40,842 nucleotides of DNA from Paraburkholderia nodosa (GTDB taxonomy: Bacteria; Pseudomonadota; Gammaproteobacteria; Burkholderiales; Burkholderiaceae), in the NCBI RefSeq assembly GCF_001718195.1, contig NZ_MCNV01000044.1, forward strand, positions 1 to 40,842, read 5' to 3'. Below, piece by piece: positions 7,402-16,138 of this stretch. The position numbers and the translations under genes were made by a program. The first letter of the stretch is position 1; every line of letters starts with the position of its first letter. The notes beneath the pieces are model-generated. The model saw nothing but the letters and a program-made list of their open reading frames with translations, did no database searches and was not told where the DNA came from.

Positions 7402-9696
7402 TTAACGTGCCGCGTTCACGTCCGCGACGAGCAGCGCCGTCATGTTGACAATGCGGCGCACCGTGGCGGAAGCCGTCAGCACGTGCACCGGCTTGGCTGC
7501 GCCGAGCAGGATCGGCCCGATGGCGATGTTGTTGCCTGCCGCCGTCTTGAGCAGGTTGTAGGAGATGTTCGCCGCGTCGATATTCGGCATGATCAGCAGA
7601 TTCGCTTCGCCTTCGAGCGTCGACTCCGGCAGGATCTCCTTGCGCAGGTTCGCGTCGATCGCCACGTCGCCGTGCATTTCGCCGTCCACCTGCAGGTCCG
7701 GCGCGCGCTCCTGGAGGATCTCGAGCAGGTCGCGCATCTTCTGGGCGCTCGGCGCGTTGCTCGAACCGAAGTTCGAGTGCGAGCACAGCGCGATCTTCGG
7801 CTCGATGCCGAAGCGGCGCACTTCCTCGGCCGCCATGATGGTGATTTCCGCGAGCTGCTCCGGCGTCGGGTCGACGTTGACGTGCGTGTCGGCGATGAAA
7901 ATCTGCCGGTTCGGCAGCACGAGCGCGTTCATTGCCGCGTAGACGTTGCAGCCGGACCTCTTGCCGATCACCTGGTCGATGAAGTGCAGGTGGCGGTGCG
8001 TCGTGCTGACCGTGCCGCAGATCATGCCGTCGGCTTCGCCCTTTTCCACGAGCATCGAGCCGATCAGCGTGGTGCGGCGGCGCATTTCGAGTTTCGCCAT
8101 TTGCTGCGTGATGCCCTTGCGCGCCATGAGCTTCGCATAGGTCTGCCAGAACTCGCGGTAGCGCTCGTCATGGTCGGTGTTCACGACCGTATAGTCCTGG
8201 CCGGCGTGCAGGCGCAGGCCGTAACGCGCGATGCGCTGCTCGATCACCGAGGGGCGACCGATCAGGATGGGCTTCGCGAGCTTTTCGTCGACCACGATCT
8301 GCACCGCGCGCAGGATGCGCTCCTCTTCGCCCTCGGCAAACACGATGCGCTTCTTCTCCGGCTCCACGGCGCGCGCGAGCTGGAAGATCGGCTTCATGGT
8401 CGTGCCGCTGTGGTAGACGAACTGCTGGAGGTGCTGCTCGTAGGCGTCCATGTCCTCGATCGGACGGGTCGCGACGCCCGAGTCCATTGCCGCCCTGGCC
8501 ACAGCCGGCGCGATCTTGACGATCAGGCGCGGGTCGAAGGGCTTCGGAATCAGGTACTCGGGCCCGAACTGCAGATCCTGGATGCCGTAGGCCGTGGCCA
8601 CGACATCGCTTTGCTCCTGGCGCGCCAGTTCCGCAATCGCGTTCACCGCGGCGATTTCCATTTCACGCGTGATGGTGGTCGCGCCCGCGTCGAGCGCGCC
8701 GCGGAAGATGAACGGAAAGCACAGGACGTTGTTCACCTGGTTCGGGTAATCCGTGCGGCCCGTGGCGAGCACGGCGTCCGGACGCACTTCGAGCGCGAGC
8801 TCCGGCAGGATTTCCGGCGTCGGATTGGCGAGCGCGAGAATGAGCGGCTTGGCCGCCATCTGCTTGACCATGTCCTGCTTGAGCACGCCGCCAGCCGAAA
8901 GGCCGAGGAAAATGTCGGCGCCTTCGATCACTTCGGCAAGCGTGCGCGCGTGGGTTTCCCGCGCGAATCGCTCCTTGTCCGGGTCCATCAACTCGGTGCG
9001 GCCCTTGTAGACCACGCCCGCCAGGTCGGTCACGACGATGTTTTCGAGCGGCAGGCCGAGGTCGACGAGCAGGTCCAGACACGCCAGTGCGGCGGCGCCC
9101 GCGCCCGAGGCGACCAGCTTCACGTCCTTGATGTCCTTGCCCACGACCTTCAGGCCGTTCGTGAAGGCGGCCGCCACTACGATGGCCGTGCCGTGCTGGT
9201 CGTCGTGGAAGACCGGAATCTTCATGCGCTTGCGCGCTTCGCGTTCGACGATGAAGCACTCGGGCGCCTTGATGTCTTCGAGATTGATGCCGCCGAACGT
9301 GGGTTCGAGCGCGGCGATCACGTCGACGAGCTTGTGCGGGTCCGACTCGTTGAGTTCGATGTCGAACACGTCGATGCCCGCGAACTTCTTGAAGAGCACC
9401 GCCTTGCCTTCCATCACCGGCTTCGAGGCGAGCGGTCCGATGTTGCCGAGGCCGAGCACGGCCGTGCCGTTCGACACGACGCCCACGAGGTTGCTGCGCG
9501 CCGTGAAGCGCGCGGCGTTGAGCGGATTTTCGACAATCGCCTCGCACGCGAACGCGACGCCCGGCGAGTACGCGAGCGAGAGATCACGCTGATTGATCAT
9601 CTGCTTGGTCGGCGCGATCGCGATCTTCCCGGGCGTAGGGAACTCGTGATAATCGAGGGCGGCTTCGCGAAGCTTGTTCGTAGCGGGATTCGACAT
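7402..9696 (-). CDS. maeB: NADP-dependent malic enzyme with C-terminal phosphotransacetylase-like domain
   Basis: Oxidative decarboxylation of malate to pyruvate with reduction of NADP, supplying NADPH and pyruvate during growth on C4 acids. The 764-residue length equals MaeB-type two-domain enzymes. Residues 1-430 are the malic enzyme: SLAYSPGVA, VSNGTAVLGLGNIGPLASKPVMEGKA, a FDIELN metal site, PVFHDDQHGTA and the nucleotide fold VASGAGAAALACLDLL. Residues from about 430 form the phosphate acetyltransferase-like part (RIVFAEGEEERILRAVQ, MICGTVSTTHRHL, LLIMPNIDAANISYNLLK), which in this family serves acetyl-CoA control rather than catalysis. It is divergent from thiL. The region before the ATG lacks a clear Shine-Dalgarno sequence. 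Confidence 0.95.
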   Translation of the reverse strand: MSNPATNKLREAALDYHEFPTPGKIAIAPTKQMINQRDLSLAYSPGVAFACEAIVENPLNAARFTARSNLVGVVSNGTAVLGLGNIGPLASKPVMEGKAVLFKKFAGIDVFDIELNESDPHKLVDVIAALEPTFGGINLEDIKAPECFIVEREARKRMKIPVFHDDQHGTAIVVAAAFTNGLKVVGKDIKDVKLVASGAGAAALACLDLLVDLGLPLENIVVTDLAGVVYKGRTELMDPDKERFARETHARTLAEVIEGADIFLGLSAGGVLKQDMVKQMAAKPLILALANPTPEILPELALEVRPDAVLATGRTDYPNQVNNVLCFPFIFRGALDAGATTITREMEIAAVNAIAELARQEQSDVVATAYGIQDLQFGPEYLIPKPFDPRLIVKIAPAVARAAMDSGVATRPIEDMDAYEQHLQQFVYHSGTTMKPIFQLARAVEPEKKRIVFAEGEEERILRAVQIVVDEKLAKPILIGRPSVIEQRIARYGLRLHAGQDYTVVNTDHDERYREFWQTYAKLMARKGITQQMAKLEMRRRTTLIGSMLVEKGEADGMICGTVSTTHRHLHFIDQVIGKRSGCNVYAAMNALVLPNRQIFIADTHVNVDPTPEQLAEITIMAAEEVRRFGIEPKIALCSHSNFGSSNAPSAQKMRDLLEILQERAPDLQVDGEMHGDVAIDANLRKEILPESTLEGEANLLIMPNIDAANISYNLLKTAAGNNIAIGPILLGAAKPVHVLTASATVRRIVNMTALLVADVNAAR

Positions 9697-9719
9697 GGGG
9701 AGGCAGGACGTGGGTGCGG

Positions 9720-9725
9720 ATTAGA
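9720..9725 (-). promoter_or_regulatory. Possible -10 box for maeB
   Basis: TCTAAT on the minus strand (5 of 6 matches to TATAAT) stands 24 bases before the maeB ATG, implying a very short leader. No clear -35 is found at the right distance. Confidence 0.3.
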
Positions 9726-9885
9726 ATGACAACTCGAACGCTAAGTTTGACCGATTGTAGCGCCAATCCCTGGCAGCATTCCTTTCAGTTCGGGCGCAAG
9801 TCCGGCGACCGCGATGGGGGGAAAAGCCATGCCAGGGTGCCCTATGCGGCGACGGCCATACCCCAACTGACATAACCCTTTCGTC

Positions 9886-10875
9886 ATGCTTTCCGAGTTC
9901 TCCCTGATCGACCGATATTTTGCGCGTCGAGCGCGCACGAACACGCAACGCGCCACGCTGGGCATTGGCGATGACTGCGCGCTCATCGCGCCCGCCGCGG
10001 GCGAAATACTGGCCGTCTCGACCGACATGCTGGTGGAAGGCCGCCACTTCTTCCCCGACATCGATCCGCACGCGCTCGGCCACAAAGCGCTCGCCGTCAA
10101 TCTCTCCGATCTCGCCGCGATGGGTGCGCAGCCGCTCGGCTTCACGCTGGCGTTCGCGCTCCCCAAGGCGGACGAGGACTGGCTAGCCGCTTTCAGCGCG
10201 GGCCTCTTCGAGCTGGCCGACCGCTTCGACTGCGAGTTGATCGGCGGCGATACCACGGCAGGGCCGCTGAACCTGTGCCTGACAGTGTTCGGCTCCGTGC
10301 GTCAGGATGCCGCACTTCGGCGCGACGCCGCCCACGCGGGCGACGACATCTGGGTCTCCGGCACGCCCGGCGACGCGCGCGCGGGTCTCGGCATGATGCG
10401 CGGCGAATGGCCGGTGCGCGAGCAGGACGCCGCGCCGTTGCGCCGGGCGCTCGAATACCCTGAACCGCGCGTGGCGCTGGGCCTCGCGCTGCGCGGCGTG
10501 GCCCGCGCGGCGCTCGACGTATCGGACGGTCTGGCCGGCGACCTGCGCCATATCCTGGAACGCTCGCACCTCGCCGCGACGATCGACGTCGACGCCTTGC
10601 CGCTCTCGCCTGCGCTCGCGCGCCTGCCGCGCGACGTGCAGCTGCAATGCGCGCTCGCGGGGGGCGACGACTACGAACTGTGTTTCACGGCGGCGCCCGC
10701 GCAGCGCGACGCGGTCGAGGCGGCCGCGCAACAGGCGGGGGTGCGCGTCACGCGCATCGGTACAATGACTTCCCGCACTTCGCCGCAAGCCGCCCCCGAG
10801 ATCGCCTGGCGCGACGCGGGCGGCACGCCGCTCAATCTGACGTTGCAAGGTTTCGATCACTTCCATGCAGACTGA
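9886..10875 (+). CDS. thiL: Thiamine-monophosphate kinase
   Basis: ATP-dependent phosphorylation of thiamine monophosphate to the active cofactor thiamine diphosphate, used by the nearby transketolase among others. The 329-residue length is normal. Family marks are SEFSLIDRYF at the start, the GIGDDCALIAP nucleotide/Mg motif (about 26-36), STDMLVEGRHFF, NLSDLAAMGAQPLGF, ELIGGDTTAGP and the C-terminal LDVSDGLAGDL and AGGDDYELCF. No TPP riboswitch-like element is visible before it. The stop overlaps the start of pgpA by 11 bases, so the two are translationally linked, an order common in proteobacteria. Confidence 0.95.
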   Translation: MLSEFSLIDRYFARRARTNTQRATLGIGDDCALIAPAAGEILAVSTDMLVEGRHFFPDIDPHALGHKALAVNLSDLAAMGAQPLGFTLAFALPKADEDWLAAFSAGLFELADRFDCELIGGDTTAGPLNLCLTVFGSVRQDAALRRDAAHAGDDIWVSGTPGDARAGLGMMRGEWPVREQDAAPLRRALEYPEPRVALGLALRGVARAALDVSDGLAGDLRHILERSHLAATIDVDALPLSPALARLPRDVQLQCALAGGDDYELCFTAAPAQRDAVEAAAQQAGVRVTRIGTMTSRTSPQAAPEIAWRDAGGTPLNLTLQGFDHFHAD

Positions 10876-11449
10876 TCCCACGCCCTCGCCCGCCGGTCAG
10901 CCGGCTCCTCCGGCAGGCTCGGCAAGCAACGCCGCCGCACCCGGCACGGGCGCTCAGGCCACTCGCCCGCGCCGCGCCGACGCGCCGTTCATGCTCACCC
11001 ATCCGCTGCACATCGTTTCGCTCGGCTTCGGCTCGGGGCTCTCGCGCCTCGCGCCCGGCACGGCCGGCACGCTGTTCGCCTGGGCGTCCTTCGAGGTGCT
11101 CAACCGCTATCTGACGGTGACGGAGTGGGGACTGCTGATCTTCTTCGGCTTCTTTGCGGGCATCTGGATCACGGCCTTCACGGCGAAGAAGCTGCGCACG
11201 GACGATCCCTCGGCCATCGTCTGGGACGAGATCGTGGCGTTCTGGCTCGTGCTGCTCATGATCACGCCCGTCGCTTTCGAGGGCCGGCTGTGGGCCTTCG
11301 TCGTCTTCCGGTTTTTCGACATGGTGAAGCCGCCGCCCATCCGCTATTTCGACCGGCGCTTCAAGGGCGGCCTCGGCATCATGCTCGACGACATCGTCGC
11401 CGCATTCTTTACGCTGCTCGTCATCGCGCTCTGGCGCATGTCGGTGTAG
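10865..11449 (+). CDS. pgpA: Phosphatidylglycerophosphatase A
   Basis: Inner-membrane phosphatase that removes phosphate from phosphatidylglycerol phosphate, the last step of phosphatidylglycerol synthesis. After a Pro/Ala-rich N-terminus of about 40 residues, longer than usual, come SRLAPGTAGTL, a membrane span (WGLLIFFGFFAGIWI), the acidic VWDEIVAFW, FRFFDMVKPPPIRYFD and GIMLDDIVAAFF motifs with their metal-binding acidic residues, and a final hydrophobic segment. The start is the ATG that overlaps the end of thiL. pncC follows 34 bases later, suggesting a three-gene transcript. Confidence 0.92.
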   Translation: MQTDPTPSPAGQPAPPAGSASNAAAPGTGAQATRPRRADAPFMLTHPLHIVSLGFGSGLSRLAPGTAGTLFAWASFEVLNRYLTVTEWGLLIFFGFFAGIWITAFTAKKLRTDDPSAIVWDEIVAFWLVLLMITPVAFEGRLWAFVVFRFFDMVKPPPIRYFDRRFKGGLGIMLDDIVAAFFTLLVIALWRMSV

Positions 11450-11483
11450 CGCCACCTCGCCGCCAACCCAACGGATTGCTGCA

Positions 11484-11984
11484 ATGGCTACCGATTCCGT
11501 CGTCCACCAACTCGCCATCCGCGTCGGCAACAAGCTGCGCGACGGGCGGCTCATGCTCGCGAGCGCCGAATCCTGCACGGGCGGCATGGTCGCCACCGCC
11601 ATCACCGACATATCCGGCAGCAGCGTCTGGTTCGAACGCGGTTTCGTCACCTACTCGAACCAGGCGAAAACCGAGATGATCGGCGTGCCGCCCGAACTCA
11701 TCGAAAAGCACGGCGCGGTGAGCGAGCCGGTCGCGCGCGCGATGGCTGAAGGCGCGCTCAGCAACAGCCGGGCACAAGTTTCGCTTTCCATCACCGGCGT
11801 CGCTGGACCGGGCGGCGGCACGCCGGAAAAACCGGTCGGCATGGTGTCGTTCGGCTGGAGCAACCGGCTCCATACGAGCGTGGAGACGCTGGTCTTCAAG
11901 GGCGACCGCGAACAGATCCGCGTGCAGGCCGCCGCGCACGCGTTGCGCGGGCTGCTCGCGTTCATCGACGAACAGGAACGCTAA
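11484..11984 (+). CDS. pncC: Nicotinamide-nucleotide amidohydrolase (CinA C-terminal family)
   Basis: Stand-alone CinA C-terminal domain of 166 residues. PncC deamidates nicotinamide mononucleotide to nicotinate mononucleotide in the pyridine nucleotide cycle. The sequence has the defining LASAESCTGGMVATAITD at 24-41 with the active-site serine region, GFVTYSNQAKTEMIGV, and SITGVAGPGGGTPEKPVG. No N-terminal MoaB/CinA domain is present, as in E. coli PncC. It is the last of the thiL-pgpA-pncC group on the plus strand. Confidence 0.92.
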   Translation: MATDSVVHQLAIRVGNKLRDGRLMLASAESCTGGMVATAITDISGSSVWFERGFVTYSNQAKTEMIGVPPELIEKHGAVSEPVARAMAEGALSNSRAQVSLSITGVAGPGGGTPEKPVGMVSFGWSNRLHTSVETLVFKGDREQIRVQAAAHALRGLLAFIDEQER

Positions 11985-12039
11985 AACCGGCCCGCGCCTC
12001 GCCGGCGCGCCGGCCGGGCCCACCAAGGAGGCCCATGCC

Positions 12040-12588
12040 ATGGCAGCCGCGAATACCGCAGTCGAAGCATTGATCCGCCGCTTCGGGCTCGAACCACATC
12101 CCGAAGGCGGCTACTACAGCGAAACCTATCGAGCCGACAAGCTCGTGCGGCGCGACGGCGCAGCCGCCGCAGAGGGCACGCGCGCAGCCTCGACGGCCAT
12201 CTACTTCCTGCTGGCGGAAGGCGCCTATTCGGCATGGCACCGCATCCGCTCCGACGAGCTCTGGCACTTCTACGCGGGCTCCCCCCTCGAGATTCATTCG
12301 ATCGATGAACGCGGCGTGCTCTCCACGCGCAAGCTCGGCCACGCGCTCGACCATCCGGGCACCGTGTTCCAGGCGGTGGTGCCGGCCGGACACTGGTTCG
12401 CGGCGCGCTGCTGCGATCCTTCGACCTATGCGCTCGTGGGCTGCACGGTGGCGCCCGGGTTCGAGTTCAGCGAGTTCGAGATCGCCGATGTGAACGCGCT
12501 CGCCGATAAATACCCGCTGCATCGATCGATCGTCGAATTGTTCCGCAAACCGGCATCCGTTGCGGCTGCAGCCGCGAAGAAAGATTAG
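12040..12588 (+). CDS. Cupin-fold protein of the DUF985 (Cupin_5) family
   Basis: A 182-residue protein with the whole Cupin_5 signature: LIRRFGLEPHPEGGYYSETYR, STAIYFLLAEGAYSAWHRI, DELWHFYAGSPLEIH, a VVPAGHWFAA strand and GCTVAPGFEFSEFE near the end. Members are small beta-barrels of unsettled function, some linked to sugar or nucleotide metabolites. A full AAGGAGG Shine-Dalgarno sequence (12024-12030) precedes the ATG at 12040; an out-of-frame ATG at 12035 is not used. It lies 55 bases after pncC and 29 bases before the sensor gene and may share their transcript. Confidence 0.88.
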   Translation: MAAANTAVEALIRRFGLEPHPEGGYYSETYRADKLVRRDGAAAAEGTRAASTAIYFLLAEGAYSAWHRIRSDELWHFYAGSPLEIHSIDERGVLSTRKLGHALDHPGTVFQAVVPAGHWFAARCCDPSTYALVGCTVAPGFEFSEFEIADVNALADKYPLHRSIVELFRKPASVAAAAAKKD

Positions 12589-12617
12589 GGGCGCGGCGTC
12601 CGGGGACGCGGATTCGC

Positions 12618-14060
12618 ATGATGCCCAGCTTCGGCCGCCGCCATGGCGCCCCGCCCACTTCGCCGTACGCCGCGCTCGAGGCGCTCCAGCGCAACCTCAG
12701 GCGTGAACGGCGCGTCTTCGCACTGCTCACCGGCCTGCTGATCCTTGCAGCGCTGTGCATGGCCGCCGCCGCGCTCGGCGGCACCGGATTCAGCGCGCTG
12801 CGCGCACAGGCGCTGGAAGCGAACACCCTCAGTGCGAAGGCCAACGCGCGGCTCGACCGGCTGTACGCCCTGCTCGGCAGTGCAGGCGCCGTCCTCGTGC
12901 TCGAGACCGCCTCGACATCGACGGCACCGTTGAGCGCCGAGCCAACCTCACGCTGCGCGACGATCTTCGAAGGCATGGCCGGGTCGCCCGATCTGAGGGC
13001 GGTGTGCGAGCACATGGCGGGGATACTCGAGCGCGTCTCGTCCGATGTTCCCATCATGTTGCTACGCGCCGACGGCAGCGCGGCCTATAGCCGTGGTGTC
13101 GCCCCCAAGGGGGCGCATTTGCGGCCGGCGCAAGCCGCGCGCACGCTGGCCGATGCCGCGCTCCTGCAGATCACGACCCACGGCCTGGATCCGGTCGCGG
13201 CAGCCAGAGGGATCAAGGTCGTCTGGTTCCGCCCACCCGAAGCGCTGGGCTTCCCGCCCGATCTCGTGCTTGGCGCGTTGCCGGTGCTCAGGAACGGTAC
13301 GCTCTACGCGTTCACGATCACGAGCGTCGATCTCGACTCGCTCCTCATCGCCGCCAGCACCAGCGTCCCGTCGATCACCCCCACGCTGTTCGGCGCTGAC
13401 GGCATCATGCTTGCCGGCCCGCTGCCGCCTGCTGACGCGCAGTCTCTCGACCGACGCCTTGCGAACCTTGCCCCCGGCACCTTCCACGTACTCCCCCGCT
13501 TCGGCGTCGCGCTGCGCGAAGCGCCGCTCGTGCATGGCTTCGGACACTTCATGGTGGCGCTGTCGTGGGGCGAGCTCTTCGCGATCACGCGCACGCCCGT
13601 CATCATCGTCCTGATGCTGACGGCCGCGCTCATTGCCATGCTCACCTTGCTGTCGCGCTACTGGAATCGCCGGGTGCTGACGCGTACCTACGACGAAGCC
13701 ACGCGCGCGCTCGAAGGCGAGTTGCTCAATCACCTGCTCGTGCACGCCACGCCGGTGGGTCTGTGCATCGTCCGGCGCAGCAACTTCGAGATCGTCGTGG
13801 CGAACCAGATGGTGCGCGATGTTCTCGGGATAGACGCGCACGCCACGCGCTTGCCGAACGCAGTGTGTGTCGCGTTCGAGCAGCACGGGCCATGGCCCGG
13901 ACCCGCGAAACACGATGACGAGACCACGGTGTATGAGTTGCCGTATTCGCTGGAGCGGCCCGGCAAGGAAGCGCTCCATCTCGCCATCACCTATGCGCCG
14001 GCCACGATGCACCACGAGCAGCACGCCGACCTTCCTGAGCCTCGAAGCGCCACCGCGTGA
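12618..14060 (+). CDS. Sensor half of a disrupted hybrid histidine kinase (membrane sensor plus PAS-like domain)
   Basis: 480 residues. A membrane span at about 33-53 (ALLTGLLILAALCMAAAAL) and a second at about 324-347 (VIIVLMLTAALIAMLTLL) bracket a periplasmic sensor domain. A PAS-like stretch follows from about 372 (LLVHATPVGLCIVRRSNFEIVVANQMVRDVLG, shown in part). The frame then ends in LAITYAPATMHHEQH and a stop, with no HisKA or ATPase domain. The next frame (+1) carries on with the tail of an ATPase-like domain, a receiver and an HPt. So the kinase core is deleted and the frame broken at about 14005-14035. As it stands this could make a membrane sensor without output. It follows the cupin gene by 29 bases. 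Confidence 0.7.
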   Translation: MMPSFGRRHGAPPTSPYAALEALQRNLRRERRVFALLTGLLILAALCMAAAALGGTGFSALRAQALEANTLSAKANARLDRLYALLGSAGAVLVLETASTSTAPLSAEPTSRCATIFEGMAGSPDLRAVCEHMAGILERVSSDVPIMLLRADGSAAYSRGVAPKGAHLRPAQAARTLADAALLQITTHGLDPVAAARGIKVVWFRPPEALGFPPDLVLGALPVLRNGTLYAFTITSVDLDSLLIAASTSVPSITPTLFGADGIMLAGPLPPADAQSLDRRLANLAPGTFHVLPRFGVALREAPLVHGFGHFMVALSWGELFAITRTPVIIVLMLTAALIAMLTLLSRYWNRRVLTRTYDEATRALEGELLNHLLVHATPVGLCIVRRSNFEIVVANQMVRDVLGIDAHATRLPNAVCVAFEQHGPWPGPAKHDDETTVYELPYSLERPGKEALHLAITYAPATMHHEQHADLPEPRSATA

Positions 14061-15051
14061 CGGCACGCTCGACTACCTGCTCGTGACCGACGAATTCGCC
14101 AGCGAAGACATCGCTTCGCTATGGCCTGATCAAGCGAAAATCATATGGCTGCGACAGGACGGACCACTCGTCCCGCTCGAACTCGACGGCGGCGCACTCG
14201 TGGTGAGCCTGTACAGTCTCGCGGGCATACGCGCCGCGACGCAGAAGCGGATTCGCAGCCGTGCGGCGGCAGCGCAAGCACAGCAACCCGCAGCGGACCA
14301 GCCCGCGACAGATGAGAATTTCGCATCGCTGACTGCGCTGATCGCCGAGGACAACCGGCTCAATCGCGCACTGCTGCGCGACCAGTTGCGCATACTCGGC
14401 GCCACCGTCATCGAGGCGAAGGACGGCGAGGAGGCGCTGGCGCGACTCGACGAGCGGCCAGTGGACCTCATCCTCACGGATCTGAACATGCCGGGCATGA
14501 ACGGCTACGCGCTGCTGGACGCCGTACGCGCAAAGCGCCCTCATCTACCGGTCTACGCGGTGAGTTCGGATGCGCTGCCTGAGCAGATCGCGCAGGGGCG
14601 CGCGTTGGGCTTTAGCGACTATCTCACCAAGCCGGTCGCGCTTGCGGAACTCGTCCGCGTGCTGGCCGTCGTGTCGGCGCAGATCAGCGTCGCGGCGAGC
14701 GCGACACTCGCAGAGGATTCCGAATCAGATCCACAAGCCCGGCCGCCCCGTTTCCCGCCGCTGCCTGCCGCGCTCGCCGATATTTTCATCGCGCAGGTGG
14801 ATCACGATATCGTCGATTACGCGCAGATCGCCTCGCAGCGCGACTTCGCGCGGTTGAACGACTGGGCGCATCGCGTGTCCGGCGGGCTGGCGGTGCTGGG
14901 TCCTTCGAGGATCAATGAAGCCTGCATGGAGTTACGCGCGACGATGCGCGATGCGGGCGGATGGACTGAGGAGGTCGGCGGACTGGCGGCCGCCGTGGCG
15001 GCGGAACTCGAAGCACTGCGGGCGCTCGCGCGGCGCTCGCATTCGGGTTAG
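14029..15051 (+). pseudogene. Receiver-HPt half of the disrupted hybrid histidine kinase
   Basis: This continues the 12618-14060 gene in the +1 frame. The reading frame is open further upstream, but homology-like sequence begins near TFLSLEAPP, which resembles the end of an HATPase domain. A linker domain follows (DGTLDYLLVTDEF to LYSLAGIRAATQKR), then a complete receiver: acidic pair in IAEDN, phospho-acceptor Asp in ILTDLNMPGMNG and Lys in DYLTKPV. The last 90 residues form an HPt with the phospho-histidine in NDWAHRVSGGLAVLG. Receiver and HPt look intact, so a phosphorelay partner could still be made if translation starts internally (for example ATG 13915 or GTG 14083), but no Shine-Dalgarno sequence stands out. 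The order PAS, kinase, receiver, HPt is that of BvgS/EvgS-like sensors. Confidence 0.7.
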
Positions 15052-15055
15052 CCGC

Positions 15056-15081
15056 GCGGGCGTCGTCAACGTGACGCCCGC
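15056..15081. terminator. Inverted repeat between the receiver-HPt gene and pyrF
   Basis: Perfect 9-bp arms GCGGGCGTC (15056-15064) and GACGCCCGC (15073-15081) enclose an 8-base loop right after the stop at 15051 and before the converging pyrF end. No T-run follows, so terminator activity is only suggested by its place. Confidence 0.4.
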
Positions 15082-15149
15082 TCGCAAAGGCGGTGACGGT
15101 AAAGGCGCGAGCGCTCAGGAGCGTCTACCTGTCACCGCGGAAACCCATC

Positions 15150-15965
15150 TCAACGATACGCGTTGATCCGGTCGCGCGTTTCTTTCGCGGCCGTTGCAGC
15201 CGCCTGCGCGTAGTCCTCGCCCTTGCTCGCGTAGATGATCGCGCGCGACGAGTTGATGAGCATGCCCGTGCCGTTCGCCGTGCGGCCCGCCTTCACGGTC
15301 GCCTCGACGTCGCCGCCCTGCGCGCCGATGCCGGGAATCAGCAGCGGCATGTCGCCCACGATGCTGCGCACGGTTTCGATTTCCTTCGGGAACGTCGCGC
15401 CCACCACGAGGCCGAGTTCGCCGCTCGCGTTCCATTTGTTCGCGGCAAGGTCCGCCACCACCTGATACAGCGGCTTGCCGCCGGTCTCGAGGAACTGCAG
15501 GTCCGAGCCGCCGGGGTTCGACGTACGGCACAGCACGATCACGCCCTTGCCCTTGTGCGCGAGCCACGGCTCGATCGAATCGAAGCCCATATACGGGTTG
15601 ACCGTGACTGCATCGGCCTTGAAGCGCTCGAAGGCCTCTCGCGCGTACTGCTCGGCGGTACTGCCGATATCGCCGCGCTTGGCGTCGAGGATCACGGGCA
15701 GGCCCGGGTGCTTCTCGTGGACGTGCGCGATCAGCGCTTCGAGCTGGTCTTCGGCGCGGTGCGCGGCGAAGTAGGCGATCTGCGGCTTGAACGAGCACGC
15801 GTACGCCGCGGTGGCGTCGACGATCTCGCGGCAAAACTCGAAGATCGCGTCGCTGCGGCCGGCCAGCGCGGCGGGAAACTTCGTGGGCTCTGGGTCGAGG
15901 CCCACGCACAACAGCGAGCCGGTGCGCTGCCACGCGGCGCCGAGGGTCTGGATGAAGGAAGTCAT
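15150..15965 (-). CDS. pyrF: Orotidine 5'-phosphate decarboxylase (subfamily 2)
   Basis: Last step of UMP synthesis, decarboxylation of OMP. The 271-residue size and sequence are those of the longer subfamily-2 enzymes: LLCVGLDPEPTKFP near the start, CSFKPQIAYF, the catalytic LDAKRGDIGSTAEQYA (about 93-108) with its Asp-Lys-Asp network, AVTVNPYMGFDSIEPWL and PLLIPGIGAQGGD near the phosphate site. The frame is open upstream to 16040, but MTSFIQTLGAAW at 15965 matches the usual start. No clear strong Shine-Dalgarno sequence precedes it. It stands alone on its strand between the sensor relic and the sugar unit. Confidence 0.95.
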   Translation of the reverse strand: MTSFIQTLGAAWQRTGSLLCVGLDPEPTKFPAALAGRSDAIFEFCREIVDATAAYACSFKPQIAYFAAHRAEDQLEALIAHVHEKHPGLPVILDAKRGDIGSTAEQYAREAFERFKADAVTVNPYMGFDSIEPWLAHKGKGVIVLCRTSNPGGSDLQFLETGGKPLYQVVADLAANKWNASGELGLVVGATFPKEIETVRSIVGDMPLLIPGIGAQGGDVEATVKAGRTANGTGMLINSSRAIIYASKGEDYAQAAATAAKETRDRINAYR

Positions 15966-16138
15966 GGTGGTTGCTCGCGGCGAGCCAATAGGAGAAAACG
16001 GCGCGTATTTTACCCGCCCCGGAAGATGAGGCCGCGCCACGGCGCCCGAATCGGCCTGCGCCCAGCTCGCGCACGATGCATCGCCGCAAGCGCGTCGCGC
16101 GCGTTTTCGACGCGCGCTACGCCCAACTCATGACCGTC

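Noticed and set aside
7282..9729. 815-codon plus-strand open frame opposite maeB
   Set aside because: Shadow of maeB, with Arg/His/Asp-rich sequence and no homology.
9697..9885. TPP riboswitch before thiL
   Set aside because: No CUGAGA-like core or the needed stems in this region; thiL is a kinase gene often without one.
12618..15051. A programmed frameshift joining the two halves of the sensor kinase
   Set aside because: The HisKA and HATPase domains are absent, so a simple frameshift cannot restore a working kinase.
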